A stretch of 64,000 nt of DNA from Rhizobium sp. Leaf453. GTDB taxonomy: Bacteria; Pseudomonadota; Alphaproteobacteria; Rhizobiales; Rhizobiaceae. Below, piece by piece: positions 27,894-37,599 of this stretch. Each line of letters opens with the position of its first letter. Position 1 is the stretch's first letter. The stretch covers positions 224,290 to 288,289 of the forward strand of contig NZ_LMRG01000023.1 of the NCBI RefSeq assembly GCF_001425605.1, written 5' to 3'. Below the pieces are notes generated by a model that made no database searches, had not been told where the DNA came from, and saw only the letters and a program-made list of their open reading frames with translations. The position numbers were made by a program, and so were the translations under genes.

Positions 27894-29305
27894 AAATGCC
27901 GCAGACGATCGGCCTCGTTCATTTCATCGGTATCGGTGGTATCGGCATGAGCGGCATTGCCGAGGTGCTGCACAATCTTGGCCACCGCGTACAGGGATCC
28001 GACCAGTCCGACAGCGCCAATGTGCAGCGTCTGCGTGACAAGGGCATCGAGGTCTTCGTCGGCCACAAGGCGGAGAATATCGGCGACGCCGAAGTGGTCG
28101 TCGTTTCGACCGCGATCAAGAAGAACAATCCGGAACTGATCGCCGCGCGCGAAAAGCTGCTGCCGGTGGTCCGCCGCGCCGAAATGCTGGCGGAACTGAT
28201 GCGCTTCCGAAATGCCATCGCCATCGGCGGAACCCATGGCAAGACCACGACCACCTCGATGGTCGCGACCCTGCTGGAAGCCGGCGGGCTCGATCCGACC
28301 GTCATCAATGGCGGCATCATCAACGCCTATGGCACCAATGCCCGCATGGGTGAGGGCGAGTGGATGGTGGTGGAGGCCGACGAATCGGACGGTACCTTCC
28401 TGAAACTTCCGGCCGACGTCGCTGTCGTCACCAATATCGATCCGGAACATCTCGATCACTACGGCAATTTCGACGCGGTCCGTGCGGCGTTCCGTCAGTT
28501 CGTCGAAAATGTGCCGTTCTACGGTTTCGGCGTCATGTGCCTCGATCACCCCGAAGTGCAGACGATGGTCTCGAAGATCGAGGATCGCAAGGTCATCACC
28601 TATGGCGAAAACCCGCAGGCCGACGTGCGCTTCTCCAATATCCGCATGGACGGCGCGACATCGGTGTTCGACGTCGAGATTCGCCGCCGCCGCACCGGTC
28701 AGGTCATCCAGATGCAGGATCTGCGCCTGCCGATGCCGGGCCGCCACAACGTGTCGAATGCCACGGCCGCCATCGCCGTCGCCCAGCGCCTCGGCATTTC
28801 GCCGGAAGATATCGCCAAGGGTCTCGCTTCCTTTGCCGGCGTCAAGCGCCGCTTCACCTTCACCGGTGAATGGAACAATGTTCGCGTCTATGACGACTAC
28901 GGCCATCACCCGGTGGAGATCAAGGCCGTGCTCAAGGCGGCCCGCGAGGCCTGCCAGGGCCGCGTGATCGCCGTTCACCAGCCGCACCGCTTCTCCCGCC
29001 TGCAAAGCCTGTTCGAGGATTTTTCCGCCTGCTTCAACGATGCCGACACGATTCTCCTGGCGCCGGTCTATTCCGCCGGCGAGGAGCCGATTGAAGGTAT
29101 CAACTCACAGGAGCTCGTCTCTCGCATCAAGGCCGGCGGTCACCGCGATGCGCGGTTCATCGAAGGCCCGGAAGCAATCGCGCCGATTGTATCTGCCATT
29201 GCACAACCCGGTGACTTTGTGGTTCTCTTGGGGGCTGGCAGCATCACATATTGGGCTGCCGCGCTCCCGAAGGAACTCGCAGGCATTTCAGGAAATTCCG
29301 CATGA
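27890..29305 (+). CDS. murC: UDP-MurNAc:L-alanine ligase MurC
   Basis: A 471-residue Mur ligase that adds the first amino acid, L-alanine, to UDP-MurNAc. The N-terminal Rossmann loop is [15 protein letters not shown]; the ATP P loop is GGTHGKTT at residues 113-120. [21 protein letters not shown] and [12 protein letters not shown] are further family blocks, as is HQPHRFSRL in the C-terminal domain. It is translationally coupled to both neighbours: ATGA overlaps with murG at its start and with murB at its end (29302-29305). Confidence 0.97.
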   Translation: MKMPQTIGLVHFIGIGGIGMSGIAEVLHNLGHRVQGSDQSDSANVQRLRDKGIEVFVGHKAENIGDAEVVVVSTAIKKNNPELIAAREKLLPVVRRAEMLAELMRFRNAIAIGGTHGKTTTTSMVATLLEAGGLDPTVINGGIINAYGTNARMGEGEWMVVEADESDGTFLKLPADVAVVTNIDPEHLDHYGNFDAVRAAFRQFVENVPFYGFGVMCLDHPEVQTMVSKIEDRKVITYGENPQADVRFSNIRMDGATSVFDVEIRRRRTGQVIQMQDLRLPMPGRHNVSNATAAIAVAQRLGISPEDIAKGLASFAGVKRRFTFTGEWNNVRVYDDYGHHPVEIKAVLKAAREACQGRVIAVHQPHRFSRLQSLFEDFSACFNDADTILLAPVYSAGEEPIEGINSQELVSRIKAGGHRDARFIEGPEAIAPIVSAIAQPGDFVVLLGAGSITYWAAALPKELAGISGNSA

Positions 29306-30276
29306 AACAGGTAAACGGTGAAAAGCTTCTGGCGTCTCTTGGAGACGGAATCAAGGATGTGCGCGGGCGTCTGACGCCGGACGCGCCGATGGAGCGTGTC
29401 ACCTGGTTCCGCGCCGGCGGTCTCGCCGAACTGATGTTCCAGCCGCACGATACGGATGATCTCGTCACCTTCCTGAAGCTGGTCCCGGAAGAGGTTCCGG
29501 TCATGGTCGCCGGTGTCGGCTCGAATTTGCTTGTGCGCGACGGTGGCATCAAGGGTGTCGTCATCCGTCTGTCGGCCAAGGGCTTCGGCGATGTCGAGCT
29601 TCTGTCGGAAACACGGGTCAAGGCCGGTGCCATCTGCCCGGACAAGAATCTCGCCGCCATGACGCTCGATCACGGCATCGGCGGCTTCCATTTCTATTAC
29701 GGCATTCCTGGCTCGATCGGCGGCGCGCTGCGCATGAACGCCGGCGCCAATGGCGGCGAGACGCGCGAGCGCGTTGTCGAGGTGCATGCCGTCGATCGCA
29801 AGGGTAACCAGCACGTTCTTTCCAATGCCGACATGGGCTATACCTACCGGCATTCCGGTGCGCCGAAGGACCTGATCTTCACGCACGCCGTCTTCGAAGG
29901 CTATCCGGAAGACAAGGCGAAGATTCGTGCCGATATGGATGCCGTGCGCCAGCATCGGGAAACCGTGCAGCCGATTCGTGAGAAGACCGGCGGTTCGACC
30001 TTCAAGAACCCCGAAGGCCATTCCGCCTGGAAATTGATCGACGAGGCCGGTTGCCGCGGCATGATGATCGGCGGCGCCCAGATGTCGCCGATGCACTGCA
30101 ACTTCATGATCAACACGGGCCAAGCGAGCGGCTACGAGCTGGAATATCTCGGCGAAACCGTGCGCCAGCGCGTCTACGAGACCTCCGGCATCCGGCTGGA
30201 GTGGGAAATCAAGCGCATCGGCAATTTCATGCCGGGTTACGAGGTCAAGGAATTTCTCGGCGAACTGACGGCCTGA
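29302..30276 (+). CDS. murB: UDP-N-acetylenolpyruvoylglucosamine reductase MurB
   Basis: A 324-residue FAD enzyme that reduces enolpyruvyl-UDP-GlcNAc to UDP-MurNAc with NADPH. The FAD-binding block is [15 protein letters not shown] (near residues 65-80), with [16 protein letters not shown] after it. The catalytic acid/base residues lie in GYTYRHSG and [13 protein letters not shown]. It lacks the extra C-terminal domain of the type I enzyme of enteric bacteria in the usual form and looks like the shorter type II/rhizobial kind. ATG at 29302 overlaps the murC stop. It is the last gene of the first dcw block and is ended by a strong terminator. Confidence 0.96.
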   Translation: MKQVNGEKLLASLGDGIKDVRGRLTPDAPMERVTWFRAGGLAELMFQPHDTDDLVTFLKLVPEEVPVMVAGVGSNLLVRDGGIKGVVIRLSAKGFGDVELLSETRVKAGAICPDKNLAAMTLDHGIGGFHFYYGIPGSIGGALRMNAGANGGETRERVVEVHAVDRKGNQHVLSNADMGYTYRHSGAPKDLIFTHAVFEGYPEDKAKIRADMDAVRQHRETVQPIREKTGGSTFKNPEGHSAWKLIDEAGCRGMMIGGAQMSPMHCNFMINTGQASGYELEYLGETVRQRVYETSGIRLEWEIKRIGNFMPGYEVKEFLGELTA

Positions 30277-30292
30277 GCCTCGATCAGATTAC

Positions 30293-30333
30293 AAAAAAAA
30301 GCCGCCGTGGATTCGCTCCGCGGCGGCTTTTTT
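30293..30333. terminator. Strong bidirectional intrinsic terminator
   Basis: A run of eight A (30293-30300), then GCCGCCG (30301-30307), a GC-rich loop, CGGCGGC (30321-30327) and six T (30328-30333). The A and T runs can also pair. It ends murB on the plus strand and, read on the other strand, the convergent transporter gene. Confidence 0.85.
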
Positions 30334-30350
30334 GTTTCAGCTATATTACC

Positions 30351-31670
30351 TCAGACTTCGTCCTTGCCCGAGAGTAGGATGCAGCCGAGCGTCACGAGAG
30401 CCGCGACACCCAGGTAGTAGCCGACATAGGTCATGCCGTAGTTCGCCTGCAGATAGGTGGCGATATAGGGCGCCAGCGAGGCACCGAAGATGCCGGCGAA
30501 GTTGAAGGTGATGGACGAGCCGGTATAGCGCACGCTCGTCGGGAAGGGCGCGGCGAGCGCCGTGCCGATCAGGCCGTAGGTCATGCCCATCAGGCCCATG
30601 GCAATCACCACAAAGACGACGATGTTCGCCTCACCCGACGTCATCAGGCCGGGCAGGAAGAACGAGAAGATGCCGATCAGGATTGTGGTCAGGATCAGCA
30701 CCTCGCGGCGCCCGAAGCGTTCGGCAAGTTTGGCCACGATCGGGATGAAGATGCCGAACAGGACCGAGCCGAGGATCTGGATTTCCAGTGCGTCGAGGAA
30801 GGGGATCTTCAGGACCTTGACGTTGTAGGACAAGAGATAGGCCGAGCCGATGTAGAACAGCACGAAGGTGGCGAGTGCCACGAAGGTGCCGAGCACGAGG
30901 CTGCGCTTGTGGTTACGGAACAGCTCAGCCACCGGCACTTCGACACGTTCGTGGCTGTCGATCGCCTTCTGGAAGGCCGGTGTCTCGGTGATCGACAGGC
31001 GAACCCAGAGGCCGACCGCGATCAGCAGGATCGAGGCGATGAAGGGAATGCGCCAGCCCCAGCTCAACAGCTGTTCCTGAGTCATCAGGTGAAGCAGCAG
31101 CCAGAAGGCGCCGGAGGAGAGAAACAGGCCGACGGGTGCGCCGAGCTGCGGGAACATGCCGTACCAGCTGCGCTTGCCTTCCGGCGCATTCTCGGTTGCC
31201 AGCAGCACCGCGCCACCCCATTCGCCACCGAGACCGAAACCCTGGCCGAAGCGGCACAATGCCAGAAGCAGCGGCGCGATGACGCCGATCTGGTCGTAGG
31301 AGGGCAGCAGGCCGATGACGACGGTCGAAATGCCCATGGTCAGCAATGCTGCCACCAGCGTGGTCTTGCGGCCGATCCGGTCGCCGAAGTGGCCGAACAC
31401 GACGGCGCCGAGCGGGCGTGCAAAGAAGGCGATCGAGAACGTCGCGAAAGAGGCGAGCAGCGCTGTCGTCGGATCGGAATTGGGGAAGAACAACGTCGGA
31501 AACACCAGCACGGCGGCAGTGGCATAGACGTAGAAGTCGAAGAATTCGATAGTTGTGCCGATGAGGCTTGCCAGAAGAACGCGGGCAGGGGAATTGAGCG
31601 CGCCCTTGTTCAATGGCTTTGCTGTCGGCGACAACGTGGATGTTGTGTCGCTCATGGTCATTTTATCCAT
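30351..31670 (-). CDS. MFS transporter of the metabolite:H+ symporter (MHS) type, inserted in the dcw cluster
   Basis: A 439-residue inner membrane protein with twelve membrane segments. IGTTIEFFDFYVYATAA and FGHFGDRIGRKTT (the signature loop between segments 2 and 3) and GEWGGAVLLATENAPEGKR are typical of the MHS group (ShiA, KgtP, ProP), which take up organic acids, betaines or shikimate with protons. The substrate is not predictable. It lies on the opposite strand between murB and ddl, splitting the dcw cluster. ATG codons at 31670, 31661 and 31655 are all possible starts; none has a clear Shine-Dalgarno. Its codon use and G+C look like those of its neighbours, so a recent foreign origin is not obvious. 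Confidence 0.88.
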   Translation of the reverse strand: MDKMTMSDTTSTLSPTAKPLNKGALNSPARVLLASLIGTTIEFFDFYVYATAAVLVFPTLFFPNSDPTTALLASFATFSIAFFARPLGAVVFGHFGDRIGRKTTLVAALLTMGISTVVIGLLPSYDQIGVIAPLLLALCRFGQGFGLGGEWGGAVLLATENAPEGKRSWYGMFPQLGAPVGLFLSSGAFWLLLHLMTQEQLLSWGWRIPFIASILLIAVGLWVRLSITETPAFQKAIDSHERVEVPVAELFRNHKRSLVLGTFVALATFVLFYIGSAYLLSYNVKVLKIPFLDALEIQILGSVLFGIFIPIVAKLAERFGRREVLILTTILIGIFSFFLPGLMTSGEANIVVFVVIAMGLMGMTYGLIGTALAAPFPTSVRYTGSSITFNFAGIFGASLAPYIATYLQANYGMTYVGYYLGVAALVTLGCILLSGKDEV

Positions 31671-32156
31671 ATCTTGGAAGTTTGATGGCCGTCTTGGGAG
31701 GCAGCTCCGGCGGCTAGTAAAGCAGATGGGCCGTCAGGAAAACCATCAAGCGCAATAAACGGCAAGATTTCTGGGGTCGCGCGTCTCGAAAATTTCACAC
31801 CCTTCGCGGATCGGCGCTGGTTCTGATTCTGCCTGATCCCTTAACATTCGCTTCTCCTGGTGGTGCACCGTCAGGGCTTCAGATTGCCCAGAACTGCATC
31901 TGGTTTCGTGTGCCGATCGATGCGGATTCTTGCTTGCCCTGAAAGTAACTCTCTGATTCCAAGCGATGAATCGAAGCATGGCATTAATTCGATGCGAAAT
32001 ATTTCACCTTCACCCAAGGTGAGGTTAACCAAAGTAAACGGTTCATTAACCATAATGACGCTCTAGTGGCGTTGTGCCTAAGGCTGCGACTCGTGTGGGC
32101 GAGCCAGCCAGGCGCAAGCAGGAATGAGTAAGGCTGGCGTAATGTCGGGGGTTTTT
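31671..32156. promoter_or_regulatory. Divergent promoter region of the MHS transporter and ddl-ftsQAZ
   Basis: A 486-base gene-free gap. It contains four GANTC sites (31825-31829, 31925-31929, 31955-31959, 31968-31972), a 7-bp dyad TCACCTT/AAGGTGA (32004-32010 and 32016-32022), an 8-bp palindrome GGTTAACC (32023-32030) and a second TTAACC (32046-32051) 21 bases further on. TTAACC-type boxes resemble CtrA half-sites and GANTC is the CcrM methylation site of alphaproteobacteria; binding is inferred. Confidence 0.55.
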
Positions 32157-33083
32157 ATGAGTGGAAAGCACGTCGCTGTCCTGATGGGCGGATTTTCTTC
32201 GGAGCGGCCGGTGAGCCTGTCGTCCGGGACTGCGTGCGCCGATGCTCTGGAGGCTGAAGGCTATCGCGTCACCCGCGTCGATGTCAGTCACGACATCGCG
32301 TCCGTACTCGCCGACCTGCGTCCTGATGTCGCCTTCAATGCCCTGCACGGTCCTTTCGGCGAGGACGGAACCATTCAGGGTATCCTCGAATATCTTGAAA
32401 TTCCCTATACGCATTCGGGTGTGCTGGCCTCCGCGCTTGCCATGGACAAGGCTCAGGCCAAGATCATTGCCGCTGCTGCCGGCATTCCGACAGCCGAAGC
32501 GCGGGTCATGGATCGCCACGATTTCGGTGTGCAGCATCCGCTGAAGCCGCCTTACGTGGTCAAGCCGGTGCGCGAAGGCTCGAGCTTCGGCGTGGTTATG
32601 GTCAAGGAAGATCAGTCGCATCCACCGCAGATCGTAACCTCCAGCGAATGGCGCTACGGCGACCGCGTCATGGTCGAGCGCTACATCGCCGGCCGTGAAT
32701 TTACCTGTGGTGTGATGGGTGGTCGGGCGCTGGGGGTGACCGAAGTGATCCCTCAAGGGCACGCCTTCTACGATTATGATTCCAAGTATGTAAAAGGCGG
32801 TTCAAAACACGTCATTCCGGCGGAAGTTTTACCGAATATTTACCAAAAAATACAAACACTCTCCCTCACGGCGCATCAGGCGATTGGATGCCGCGGCGTA
32901 AGCCGCTCCGACTTCCGCTTCGACGACCGCTTCTCGGAAGACGGAGACCTCATCTGGCTGGAAATCAACACTCAGCCCGGAATGACTCCAACCTCTCTGG
33001 TGCCCGAAATGGCCGTTCATGCCGGCCATACCTTTGGTGAGTTCCTTAGCTGGATTGTGGAGGATGCGTCGTGTTTGCGTTGA
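32157..33083 (+). CDS. ddl: D-alanine--D-alanine ligase
   Basis: A 308-residue ATP-grasp enzyme that joins two D-alanines for MurF. The opening [19 protein letters not shown], the [11 protein letters not shown] loop, the central [18 protein letters not shown] and the C-terminal [15 protein letters not shown] with the metal-binding Glu and Asn are all conserved. The start at 32157 was chosen as it follows CGGGG by six bases and gives the usual length; an ATG at 32124 has its GGA directly adjacent. The stop overlaps the GTG start of ftsQ by 13 bases, so the two are coupled. Confidence 0.95.
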   Translation: MSGKHVAVLMGGFSSERPVSLSSGTACADALEAEGYRVTRVDVSHDIASVLADLRPDVAFNALHGPFGEDGTIQGILEYLEIPYTHSGVLASALAMDKAQAKIIAAAAGIPTAEARVMDRHDFGVQHPLKPPYVVKPVREGSSFGVVMVKEDQSHPPQIVTSSEWRYGDRVMVERYIAGREFTCGVMGGRALGVTEVIPQGHAFYDYDSKYVKGGSKHVIPAEVLPNIYQKIQTLSLTAHQAIGCRGVSRSDFRFDDRFSEDGDLIWLEINTQPGMTPTSLVPEMAVHAGHTFGEFLSWIVEDASCLR

Positions 33084-34000
33084 GAGGCAGGAAGACAAGG
33101 CTTCGTGCGCCGCTGGAAGCAGCTGACCTGGACGGTCAGCGTGTCCTGCCGCGGCCGCTTCGCCGCGTCGTGCGTTTCCTGGTCAGCCTTGGAACCGGCC
33201 GCATCCACTTCATGCCGCATACCGGCACCATTTCCGCTGCCGCCTTTCTGGCTGCAACCGGCTTCTACGGCATGTCGCTCGGTGGCCACAGCCAGAACGT
33301 CGCGCAGGCGACGACATCGGCCGTCGGCTTTGCGATCGAAGACGTTAAGGTTTCCGGCAACGACCAGACCTCCGAGATCGACATCCTGCAGCAGCTCGGC
33401 CTCGACGGTACGACGTCGCTCGTGGCCCTCGATATCGACGTTGCCCGCAAGCTGATCAGCGAAATGCCCTGGGTCCAGGACGTTGCCGTGCGCAAGGTCT
33501 ATCCGGGCACGATCGAGGTGACGCTGAAGGAGCGCAGGGCTTTCGGCATCTGGCAGCACGGCTCCGATCTGTCGCTGATCGAGGAAAGCGGTAGCGTCAT
33601 CGCGCCGCTGCGCGACAACAAGTTTTCCGAATTGCCGCTGTTCGTCGGCCGTGACGCCGAGACATCGGCTGCGGAATTTTACGCAGGCTTTTCGCAGTGG
33701 CCCGAAATCTCCAAGCGCGTGAAGGCCTATGTTCGCGTCGCCGGCCGCCGCTGGGACCTGATGCTCGACAACGGCATCACCATCAAGCTGCCCGAGCACG
33801 ATATCGACCGCGCCATGCAGGTTCTCTCGACCATGGAAGAGGGGCAGCAGCTGCTGGAGCGCGATATCGCCGCCGTCGATCTGCGGCTTGAGGATCGCAC
33901 CACGATCCAGCTGACCAAGGAAGCCGCCGCCCGCCGCGATGTTGCCCTGGAAGCCCGGACGAAGAAATTGAAGAAGTTGGAGCAGGAGAGCCGGACATGA
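33071..34000 (+). CDS. ftsQ: Cell division protein FtsQ (GTG start)
   Basis: A 309-residue bitopic protein: about 48 cytoplasmic residues, one membrane segment ([19 protein letters not shown]), then the POTRA domain ([15 protein letters not shown]...) and the beta domain. It bridges early and late divisome proteins through FtsL and FtsB. The GTG start at 33071 has a GGAGG (33059-33063) seven bases before it, inside ddl. The C-terminal tail is Lys/Arg-rich ([15 protein letters not shown]). Its stop overlaps ftsA by four bases (33997-34000). Confidence 0.94.
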   Translation: MFALRGRKTRLRAPLEAADLDGQRVLPRPLRRVVRFLVSLGTGRIHFMPHTGTISAAAFLAATGFYGMSLGGHSQNVAQATTSAVGFAIEDVKVSGNDQTSEIDILQQLGLDGTTSLVALDIDVARKLISEMPWVQDVAVRKVYPGTIEVTLKERRAFGIWQHGSDLSLIEESGSVIAPLRDNKFSELPLFVGRDAETSAAEFYAGFSQWPEISKRVKAYVRVAGRRWDLMLDNGITIKLPEHDIDRAMQVLSTMEEGQQLLERDIAAVDLRLEDRTTIQLTKEAAARRDVALEARTKKLKKLEQESRT

Positions 34001-35328
34001 GCATTTTCGGTTCCTCGCATATTGGTCTGCCGCGCTTGAAGCCGCTCTCGTCGAAGCGGTCTCATGTCGTTTCGGTGCTGGATATCGGCTCCACCAAGGT
34101 CGTCTGCATGATCGGTCGTCTGACGCCGAAGGCGGAGAGCCAGATCCTGCCGGGCCGGACCCATTCGATCGAAATTATTGGGCTTGGTCATCACAAGTCG
34201 CGTGGCATGAAGAACGGGGTCATCGCCGATCTCGATGCCTGCGAAAGCGTTGTCCGTTTGGCGGTGGATGCCGCCGAGCGTATGGCTGGCCTCACCATCG
34301 ATAGCCTGATCGTCAATATTTCCGCAGGTCGCCTGCAGAGCGATATCTACACCGCCTCCATCGATCTCGGTGGCCAGGAGGTCGACGCGGCCGACCTGAA
34401 GAAGGTTCTGGCGGCTGCCGGCCAGCAGTCGCTGCGCCAGGACCGCGTCATCCTGCATTCGCTGCCGACGGGCTTCTCGCTCGATGGCGAACGCGGCATC
34501 CGCGATCCGCTGGCCATGTTCGGCGATTCGCTGGGTGTCGACATGCATGTGCTGACGGCCGAACGTGCTGCGCTGAAGAATCTCGAGCTTTGCATCAACC
34601 GCGCTCACCTGTCGGTCGAAGGCATTGTCGCGACGCCTTATGCCAGCGGTTTGGCTGCGCTGGTCGATGACGAAGTCGAACTCGGTTGCGCCGCCATCGA
34701 CATGGGCGGCGGCACGACGACGATCTCGGTCTTTGCCGAAGGCAAGCTGGTTCATGCCGATGCGATCAGCCTCGGCGGCCATCATGTCACGACGGACCTT
34801 GCGCGCGGCCTGTCGACCCGCATCGAAGATGCCGAGCGCCTCAAGGTCGTTCACGGCTCCGCGCTGCCCAACAGCGTCGATGAGCGCGATATCGTCTCCG
34901 TTCCGCCGATCGGCGAGGACGACCGCGACCAGCCGACCCATGTGCCACGTGCGCTCGTCTCGCGCATCGTGCGGGCACGTATCGAGGAAACCCTCGAACT
35001 CATTCGCGACCGTATCCAGCGCTCGGGCTTTTCGCCGATCGTCGGCAAGCGTGTCGTGCTGACGGGCGGCGCCAGCCAGCTCACCGGCCTGCCGGAATCG
35101 GCGCGCCGTATTCTGGCCCGCAACGTCCGCATCGGTCGCCCGCTCGGCGTGTCAGGGCTGCCGGCAGCGGCCAAGGGTCCAGCCTTTTCGACGGCCGTCG
35201 GCCTGATGATCTATCCGCAGGTCGCGGACATGGAAACCCACGCGACGCAGAGCGGCCTGCTCTCGTCGCTGGCAGGAAACAACAGCCGGATCGCCCGCAT
35301 GGGCCAATGGCTGAAGGAAAGTTTTTGA
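33997..35328 (+). CDS. ftsA: Cell division ATPase FtsA
   Basis: A 443-residue actin-like protein that tethers FtsZ to the membrane. Phosphate 1 motif: LDIGSTKVVCMIG (residues 28-40); the SHS2/1C domain follows (HSIEIIGLGHHKSRGMKNGV); phosphate 2 is AAIDMGGGTTTISVF (near 230); GGASQLTGLPESA is the adenosine block. The C-terminal amphipathic membrane helix is read as NNSRIARMGQWLKESF. The 107-base gap to ftsZ is the place for an ftsZ promoter; nothing decisive is seen in it. It is coupled to ftsQ by an ATGA overlap. Confidence 0.97.
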   Translation: MSIFGSSHIGLPRLKPLSSKRSHVVSVLDIGSTKVVCMIGRLTPKAESQILPGRTHSIEIIGLGHHKSRGMKNGVIADLDACESVVRLAVDAAERMAGLTIDSLIVNISAGRLQSDIYTASIDLGGQEVDAADLKKVLAAAGQQSLRQDRVILHSLPTGFSLDGERGIRDPLAMFGDSLGVDMHVLTAERAALKNLELCINRAHLSVEGIVATPYASGLAALVDDEVELGCAAIDMGGGTTTISVFAEGKLVHADAISLGGHHVTTDLARGLSTRIEDAERLKVVHGSALPNSVDERDIVSVPPIGEDDRDQPTHVPRALVSRIVRARIEETLELIRDRIQRSGFSPIVGKRVVLTGGASQLTGLPESARRILARNVRIGRPLGVSGLPAAAKGPAFSTAVGLMIYPQVADMETHATQSGLLSSLAGNNSRIARMGQWLKESF

Positions 35329-35435
35329 GGCCGGAATCAGGACAGGAAACTGATTTCAGCCGACGGAAGCGTGAAGAGTTTTAGAGATTTGGCCGGCTCG
35401 GCAAGGCGGCCAGAAACCAGGAAGGAACGGGTAAC

Positions 35436-37259
35436 ATGACGATCAACTTGCAAAAGCCGGATATCACCGAGCTGAAGCCCCGCATCACCGTATTCGGTGT
35501 CGGCGGCGGCGGCGGCAACGCTGTCAACAACATGATCACCGCAGGCCTCGAAGGCGTCGATTTCGTCGTCGCCAACACCGACGCTCAGGCGCTGACCATG
35601 ACGAAGGCCGAACGCATCATCCAGATGGGTGTTGCCGTTACCGAGGGCCTCGGCGCCGGCTCGCAGCCTGAAGTCGGCCGCGCGGCTGCCGAAGAATGCA
35701 TCGATGAGATCATCGATCACCTGAACGGCACTCACATGTGCTTCGTCACCGCCGGCATGGGTGGTGGCACCGGCACCGGCGCTGCTCCGGTCGTCGCCCA
35801 GGCCGCCCGCAACAAGGGCATCCTGACGGTCGGCGTCGTGACCAAGCCGTTCCACTTCGAAGGCCAGCGCCGCATGCGCCTCGCCGACCAGGGTATCCAG
35901 GAACTGCAGAAGTCGGTCGACACCCTGATTGTCATCCCGAACCAGAACCTGTTCCGGATCGCCAATGACAAGACCACCTTCGCCGATGCTTTCGCGATGG
36001 CTGACCAGGTTCTCTATTCCGGCGTTGCCTGCATCACCGACCTGATGGTCAAGGAAGGCCTGATCAACCTCGACTTCGCGGACGTTCGCTCCGTGATGCG
36101 CGAAATGGGCCGCGCCATGATGGGTACCGGTGAAGCTTCGGGCGAAGGCCGTGCAATGGCCGCCGCCGAAGCCGCGATCGCCAACCCGCTGCTCGACGAA
36201 ACCTCGATGAAGGGCGCCCAGGGCCTCTTGATCTCCATCACCGGCGGTCGTGACCTCACCCTGTTCGAAGTCGACGAAGCCGCAACCCGCATCCGCGAGG
36301 AAGTGGATCCGGACGCAAACATCATTCTCGGCGCAACGTTCGACGAAGAACTCGAAGGCCTCATCCGCGTATCGGTCGTGGCAACGGGTATCGATCGTAC
36401 GGCCGCGGAGGTGGCCGGTCGTTCTGCTGACTTTCGTCCGGTAGCAGCAAAGCCGATCGTTCGTCCGTCCATCGCCATCCCGGCCGCCTCGGTTCAGCAG
36501 CCTGTTGCCATCCAGCAGCCGGCCCCGATCGCTCAACAGCCTGTTGCCCAGCAGCCGGTCGTTCAGCAGCAGCCGATCGCCCAGCCGGTTCAGCAGCAGC
36601 AGACTGCCGATTCGATCGCTGAAGCCATCCGTGCAGCCGAACTGGAACGTGAACTGTTCCTCTCCATGCCGCGTGGCGGTGCCACCGCTCCGGTGCAGCA
36701 GGCTCCGATCCAGCAGGTTCAGGACGACTTCCGTCCGCAGAGCAAGCTGTTTGGCGCCGCTCCGGTCGAACAGCCTGTGATGCAGGCTGCCGCCCCGGTC
36801 CAGCGTGCCGTCGAAATGCCGGCCTATCAGCCGCAGCCGGTTGCTCCGGCTCCGGTTGCCCAGGTTCGCCAGGAGCCGATCGCTCCGGTGATCCGCCAGC
36901 AGGCCGAACCGGTTCGCATGCCGAAGGTCGAAGACTTTCCGCCGATGGTAAAGGCCGAAGCCGAGCATCGCGCTCAGCCGGTCGCCCAGGAAGAACGCGG
37001 CCCGATGGGTCTACTCAAGCGAATCACCAATTCGCTCGGCCGCCGCGAAGAAGAAGCCCACGATGTGGCTGCCGACATGACGGCCGGTGCTCCGGCCGCA
37101 GCCTCGCAGCAGCGTCGTCCGCTGTCGCCGGAAGCCAGCGTCTACGCTCCGCGTCGCGCTGCTCCGCTCGAAGACCGTGCCCGCGTCGCCTCGCAGCCGC
37201 GTGCTCATGAAGACGATCAGCTCGAAATTCCGGCGTTCCTGCGCCGTCAGTCGAACTGA
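35436..37259 (+). CDS. ftsZ: Cell division tubulin homologue FtsZ with a very long linker
   Basis: A 607-residue GTPase that forms the Z ring. The tubulin signature GGGTGTG is at residues 109-115 and the GTPase/T7 core ends near residue 320. Between about 325 and 590 runs a low-complexity linker rich in Gln, Pro and Val ([20 protein letters not shown] and similar). The conserved C-terminal peptide [11 protein letters not shown], which binds FtsA, is intact. Escherichia coli FtsZ has 383 residues; alphaproteobacterial ones often carry long linkers. The DNA of the linker (about 36480-36620) is a set of imperfect CAGCAGCCG-type repeats. An intrinsic terminator follows. Confidence 0.98.
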   Translation: MTINLQKPDITELKPRITVFGVGGGGGNAVNNMITAGLEGVDFVVANTDAQALTMTKAERIIQMGVAVTEGLGAGSQPEVGRAAAEECIDEIIDHLNGTHMCFVTAGMGGGTGTGAAPVVAQAARNKGILTVGVVTKPFHFEGQRRMRLADQGIQELQKSVDTLIVIPNQNLFRIANDKTTFADAFAMADQVLYSGVACITDLMVKEGLINLDFADVRSVMREMGRAMMGTGEASGEGRAMAAAEAAIANPLLDETSMKGAQGLLISITGGRDLTLFEVDEAATRIREEVDPDANIILGATFDEELEGLIRVSVVATGIDRTAAEVAGRSADFRPVAAKPIVRPSIAIPAASVQQPVAIQQPAPIAQQPVAQQPVVQQQPIAQPVQQQQTADSIAEAIRAAELERELFLSMPRGGATAPVQQAPIQQVQDDFRPQSKLFGAAPVEQPVMQAAAPVQRAVEMPAYQPQPVAPAPVAQVRQEPIAPVIRQQAEPVRMPKVEDFPPMVKAEAEHRAQPVAQEERGPMGLLKRITNSLGRREEEAHDVAADMTAGAPAAASQQRRPLSPEASVYAPRRAAPLEDRARVASQPRAHEDDQLEIPAFLRRQSN

Positions 37260-37285
37260 TCTGACACCCGCCTTCCACCTTGCCG

Positions 37286-37316
37286 AAATGCCCGGGTTTG
37301 CGCCCGGGCATTTTTT
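37286..37316 (+). terminator. Intrinsic terminator of ftsZ
   Basis: AAATGCCCGGG (37286-37296) pairs with CCCGGGCATTT (37303-37313), loop TTTGCG, with a T run of six at 37311-37316. It should end the ddl-ftsQAZ transcript. Confidence 0.85.
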
Positions 37317-37599
37317 ATGAATTATGCTTTGTTTTCAGATGCTAATGAGCCCTTCGCAAAAGCGTAACAAAGCGAAAGAAACAGTGATTTGGAATGACGT
37401 CCCGCTGCAACTATCTTCACGATGGGACTGATGGGGCAGCATTGCGATTCGATACATCGCTAGCTTGCATGTTGGACCGGCAGGTGGCGCGCGGCGCCGC
37501 TTTCCGAACGTGTGGTCTGCGGCGTTTTTAACGATGCTCGGCTCTGTCCCTTAAGACAATTCGGCGGCAACGCCACGGTGAATTTTGAAGGCGAGAAGC
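37317..37599 (+). promoter_or_regulatory. ftsZ-lpxC gap with a candidate lpxC promoter
   Basis: Gene-free. A possible sigma-70 promoter is TTGGAA (37389-37394), 17 bases, TATCTT (37412-37417); it matches four of six bases at each box, so it is only a candidate. The rest of the gap shows no feature I can name. Confidence 0.3.
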
